Positions 62,001 through 64,000 of a DNA stretch of 64,000 nt are shown piece after piece. This DNA is from Rallus limicola (taxonomy: Eukaryota; Chordata; Aves; Gruiformes; Rallidae). The notes below the pieces were generated by a model. The model worked only from the letters and a program-made list of their open reading frames with translations, did not search any database and was not told where the DNA came from. Location of the stretch: the NCBI GenBank assembly GCA_022605955.1, contig JAKCOZ010000001.1:17724146-17788145 (forward strand), given 5' to 3'. A program made the position numbers and the translations under genes. Within the stretch, counting starts at the first letter, position 1; every line of letters starts with the position of its first letter.

Positions 62001-64000
62001 TCTGTGTGTGTTTAAACGAGATGTGCAGATGCAAATTTACAACTTGAAAGCTTCATTGTGAAGGCTTTATTTTTGTTCTGTCTTATTGTATTGTTCTTTT
62101 TATTAAAACTGAAGGCAATGCCAACTGAGAAATATTTTTTTGTTCTTTTATGTAAAAAACACAACAAGCAGTAAAGTAGGAAATAGGATGAATAAGTGAC
62201 AACTCTTGAAAGAGGATTAGAAGGCAGGAGTGTAATGATGCATAAATCCCATGTTTTGCATGCAAAAATTTCTTCAGAAAAAATACAGATTTGATATAAA
62301 AATGTTTAAGTAATGCCAGAGGACTTGGACATTTAAATATTTTTAAATAGAAAAATGAAAAAAATAGTGATAAATACTATTTCATTAATGAAAAAAATTA
62401 AATAATGCCTGCTAGCTTTGACTTTCTTTGTTTTATGTTAAAATAAAGATGAGTGGTAAAAAATAGAAGCTTGAAGTGCAAATGAACATTTTGCAAATTA
62501 AAACAGTTCAGTTGACCCCCTTTTTTAAATGATTGAGTTGCTGAAATGTAACAAATTATTTATGTTCAAAACAAGACATGATTTAGTTTGAAATTACCAA
62601 AGAATGAAGAAGTTATTTTTCTGCCAAGTTCTAACATGATGGGTTTTGTAGGGCAGTTTGGGGATATTTTTACATTTCTGCTTGACCTGGAAATGCAGAT
62701 AACTCATTTGTTACAATTATTGTGCTACCTGTCTAATTTAGTCTATAAATTCCATGAGGCAGGAAACACATCTTCCCCTGGGGTTGCTGAGCAACTCCTT
62801 ACACCAGAAGGCATCTGTCTAGGCCAAAACATCCTGCTTGTTCTGAGCAAATCTAGAGATCCAAGAAGCCTGTGAGGTTTTAAAAATACCGTGTGCTTTT
62901 ACAAACAGAAAAATCCTCAATGTATGGACTTGAAATCAACTTGGGACCAGTACCTGGCAGTTTTTTGCCCTATATTGTCTGCCTTGAAGAGGAAGAATGC
63001 TGTCAGTCAGGGAGCATGACTGTTCATGCCCCACTGGTCTCTTCCTCTACATAAAGATGATAATGGGACGATATTCCACCCAACATCTTTGAAGCATCTC
63101 CTTTCAGCTCCCACTTTCCTATGTGACTCAGAGTCAGAGCTGTCTGGTGCTTATGCATGGCATGGATGCCGCAGCTGATAACAGCTCATCTCTGAGGGCT
63201 TGTGCTCAGTCAGCTGTTCAGAGCAAGGCTATGAACTCAGGCGGTCAGAGGCACCGGTCCATAGGCCCGCTGGCAGTTGCCAGAGATGGTGCAACTGCAA
63301 ATTGCCCACATCACCTCTGGAGCCTCATGTCCTTGTAGGTTGTCTTCCATCCTTTACGCCTTGCTGGATTCAGACAATCTCCCCAGTGACAGCTGCTCTG
63401 ATCTTCTCAAAGTTCAACAGCTGGCAACGATCTAGCAGAGAGCCCATGCAGTCTGCTTTCTGGAGTCCTTTTAACCTCAGATTTATTAACCTTGTTGTCT
63501 CCATAGATTTCTCAACAAGCTCATAAATTAGAAATATTAATAAAAGGGACACTGTAGGTTTAAACTGATAACATTTATTATGTTTTTTCTGTGGCACAAT
63601 TATTATCAATTGACATTTAAAATGGCACCATAATCCATCAAGGTGAAATGGACTCAAAAAGATATTTCTCCCAGGCCAAAAATAATAGCAGCAGCAGCAG
63701 GATTGCAAGAGAGGAAGCACACAAACAGTTTGAGTCCAGGTCACCGATTACATATTTTGGAGGTGTTTTTTAGCAACTTCACCCTCTGTTTAATCCATTC
63801 TTGTACTTCATAAGGCTTCTCCCCTGCCAGGCGCCTCAAGACCTTTGTAGAGATTCTTCTATCAAACATCTGTAGTTAATCCATGATGGGAAGCCTGCCT
63901 TTTTTGTTTCGAATAGAGCTGGAGCAGTTATATGTGGGAAGGGCTGAAGAGATCAAAGGTTGTCCTTTTCATAGCAGTTCAGGCATCTGAGCAGCAATTG
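59050..64000 (-). other. ISX 5' UTR, promoter region and upstream flank
   Basis: This sequence lies upstream of the ISX start. The first 500 bp (59050-59520) are GC-richer than the surroundings and open in the ISX frame, consistent with promoter or 5' UTR DNA, and contain the DR5 element. I see no clear TATA box close to the start. Further up are an AT-rich patch (60448-60484), a T12 run at 60961-60972 and a very AT-rich block at about 62280-62560. No other gene or repeat family is recognised. Confidence 0.5.
59199..59215 (-). promoter_or_regulatory. Candidate DR5 retinoic acid response element upstream of ISX
   Basis: On the ISX strand the sequence is TGGTCA-CTCGT-GGGTCA: two nuclear-receptor half-sites in direct repeat with a 5-bp spacer, the classical RAR/RXR arrangement. 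The second half-site fits RGKTCA fully and the first at five of six positions. It lies 150-166 bp upstream of the predicted start codon. A perfect AGGTCA half-site lies 28 bp closer to the gene (59170-59165). Mammalian ISX is known to be induced by retinoic acid, which makes the placement meaningful. Occupancy is inferred, not shown. Confidence 0.5.

Noticed and set aside
1..64000. tRNA, rRNA, CRISPR arrays, endogenous retroviruses or a novel multi-gene system
   Set aside because: No cloverleaf-like conserved boxes, regularly spaced repeats, LTR pairs or retroviral gene motifs were noticed. The window is a bird gene and its surrounding non-coding DNA.

Overview
The window is nuclear DNA from a vertebrate, almost certainly a bird. 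It carries several 3' fragments of CR1 LINE retrotransposons on both strands (the characteristic avian repeat), microsatellites and homopolymer runs, long stretches with no coding signal, and one intron-split vertebrate gene. There are no bacterial operons, rRNA or tRNA genes, CRISPR arrays or recognisable proviruses. I cannot determine the species.

The single protein-coding gene I can support is ISX, the intestine-specific homeobox transcription factor, on the minus strand. Four coding exons can be joined with consistent intron phases: exon 1 (59049-58878), exon 2 (40032-39881), exon 3 (35403-35287) and exon 4 (34634-34398). Together they give a 678-nt open frame of 225 codons plus stop. The predicted protein has an N-terminal eh1-type repressor motif (FSIEEIL), a paired-like homeodomain with Gln at position 50, split by an intron between homeodomain residues 46 and 47, and a short proline-rich C-terminus ending SICASST. 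ISX is known in mammals as a retinoic-acid-induced repressor of the intestinal carotenoid genes BCO1 and SCARB1. About 150 bp upstream of the predicted start codon is a DR5 arrangement of nuclear-receptor half-sites with one extra half-site nearby. It is a good candidate for the retinoic acid input that would close this feedback loop.

Layout: 1-34.4 kb is the region downstream of ISX. It is intergenic, with CR1 copies at about 3.6, 5.5, 15.9, 25.0 and 32.2 kb, and the ISX 3' UTR probably occupies its last few hundred bases. 34.4-59.05 kb is the ISX transcription unit, with a large first intron of about 18.8 kb. 59.05-64 kb is the 5' UTR, promoter and upstream flank. Several non-repeat, AT-rich stretches with clustered homeodomain-like sites look like possible conserved enhancers, but that is composition-based inference and needs alignment.

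The most notable observations are the DR5 element, two possible 3' splice sites 8 nt apart at ISX exon 4 that would give two different open C-terminal frames, and an unbroken in-frame extension of 155 codons upstream of the presumed ISX start.
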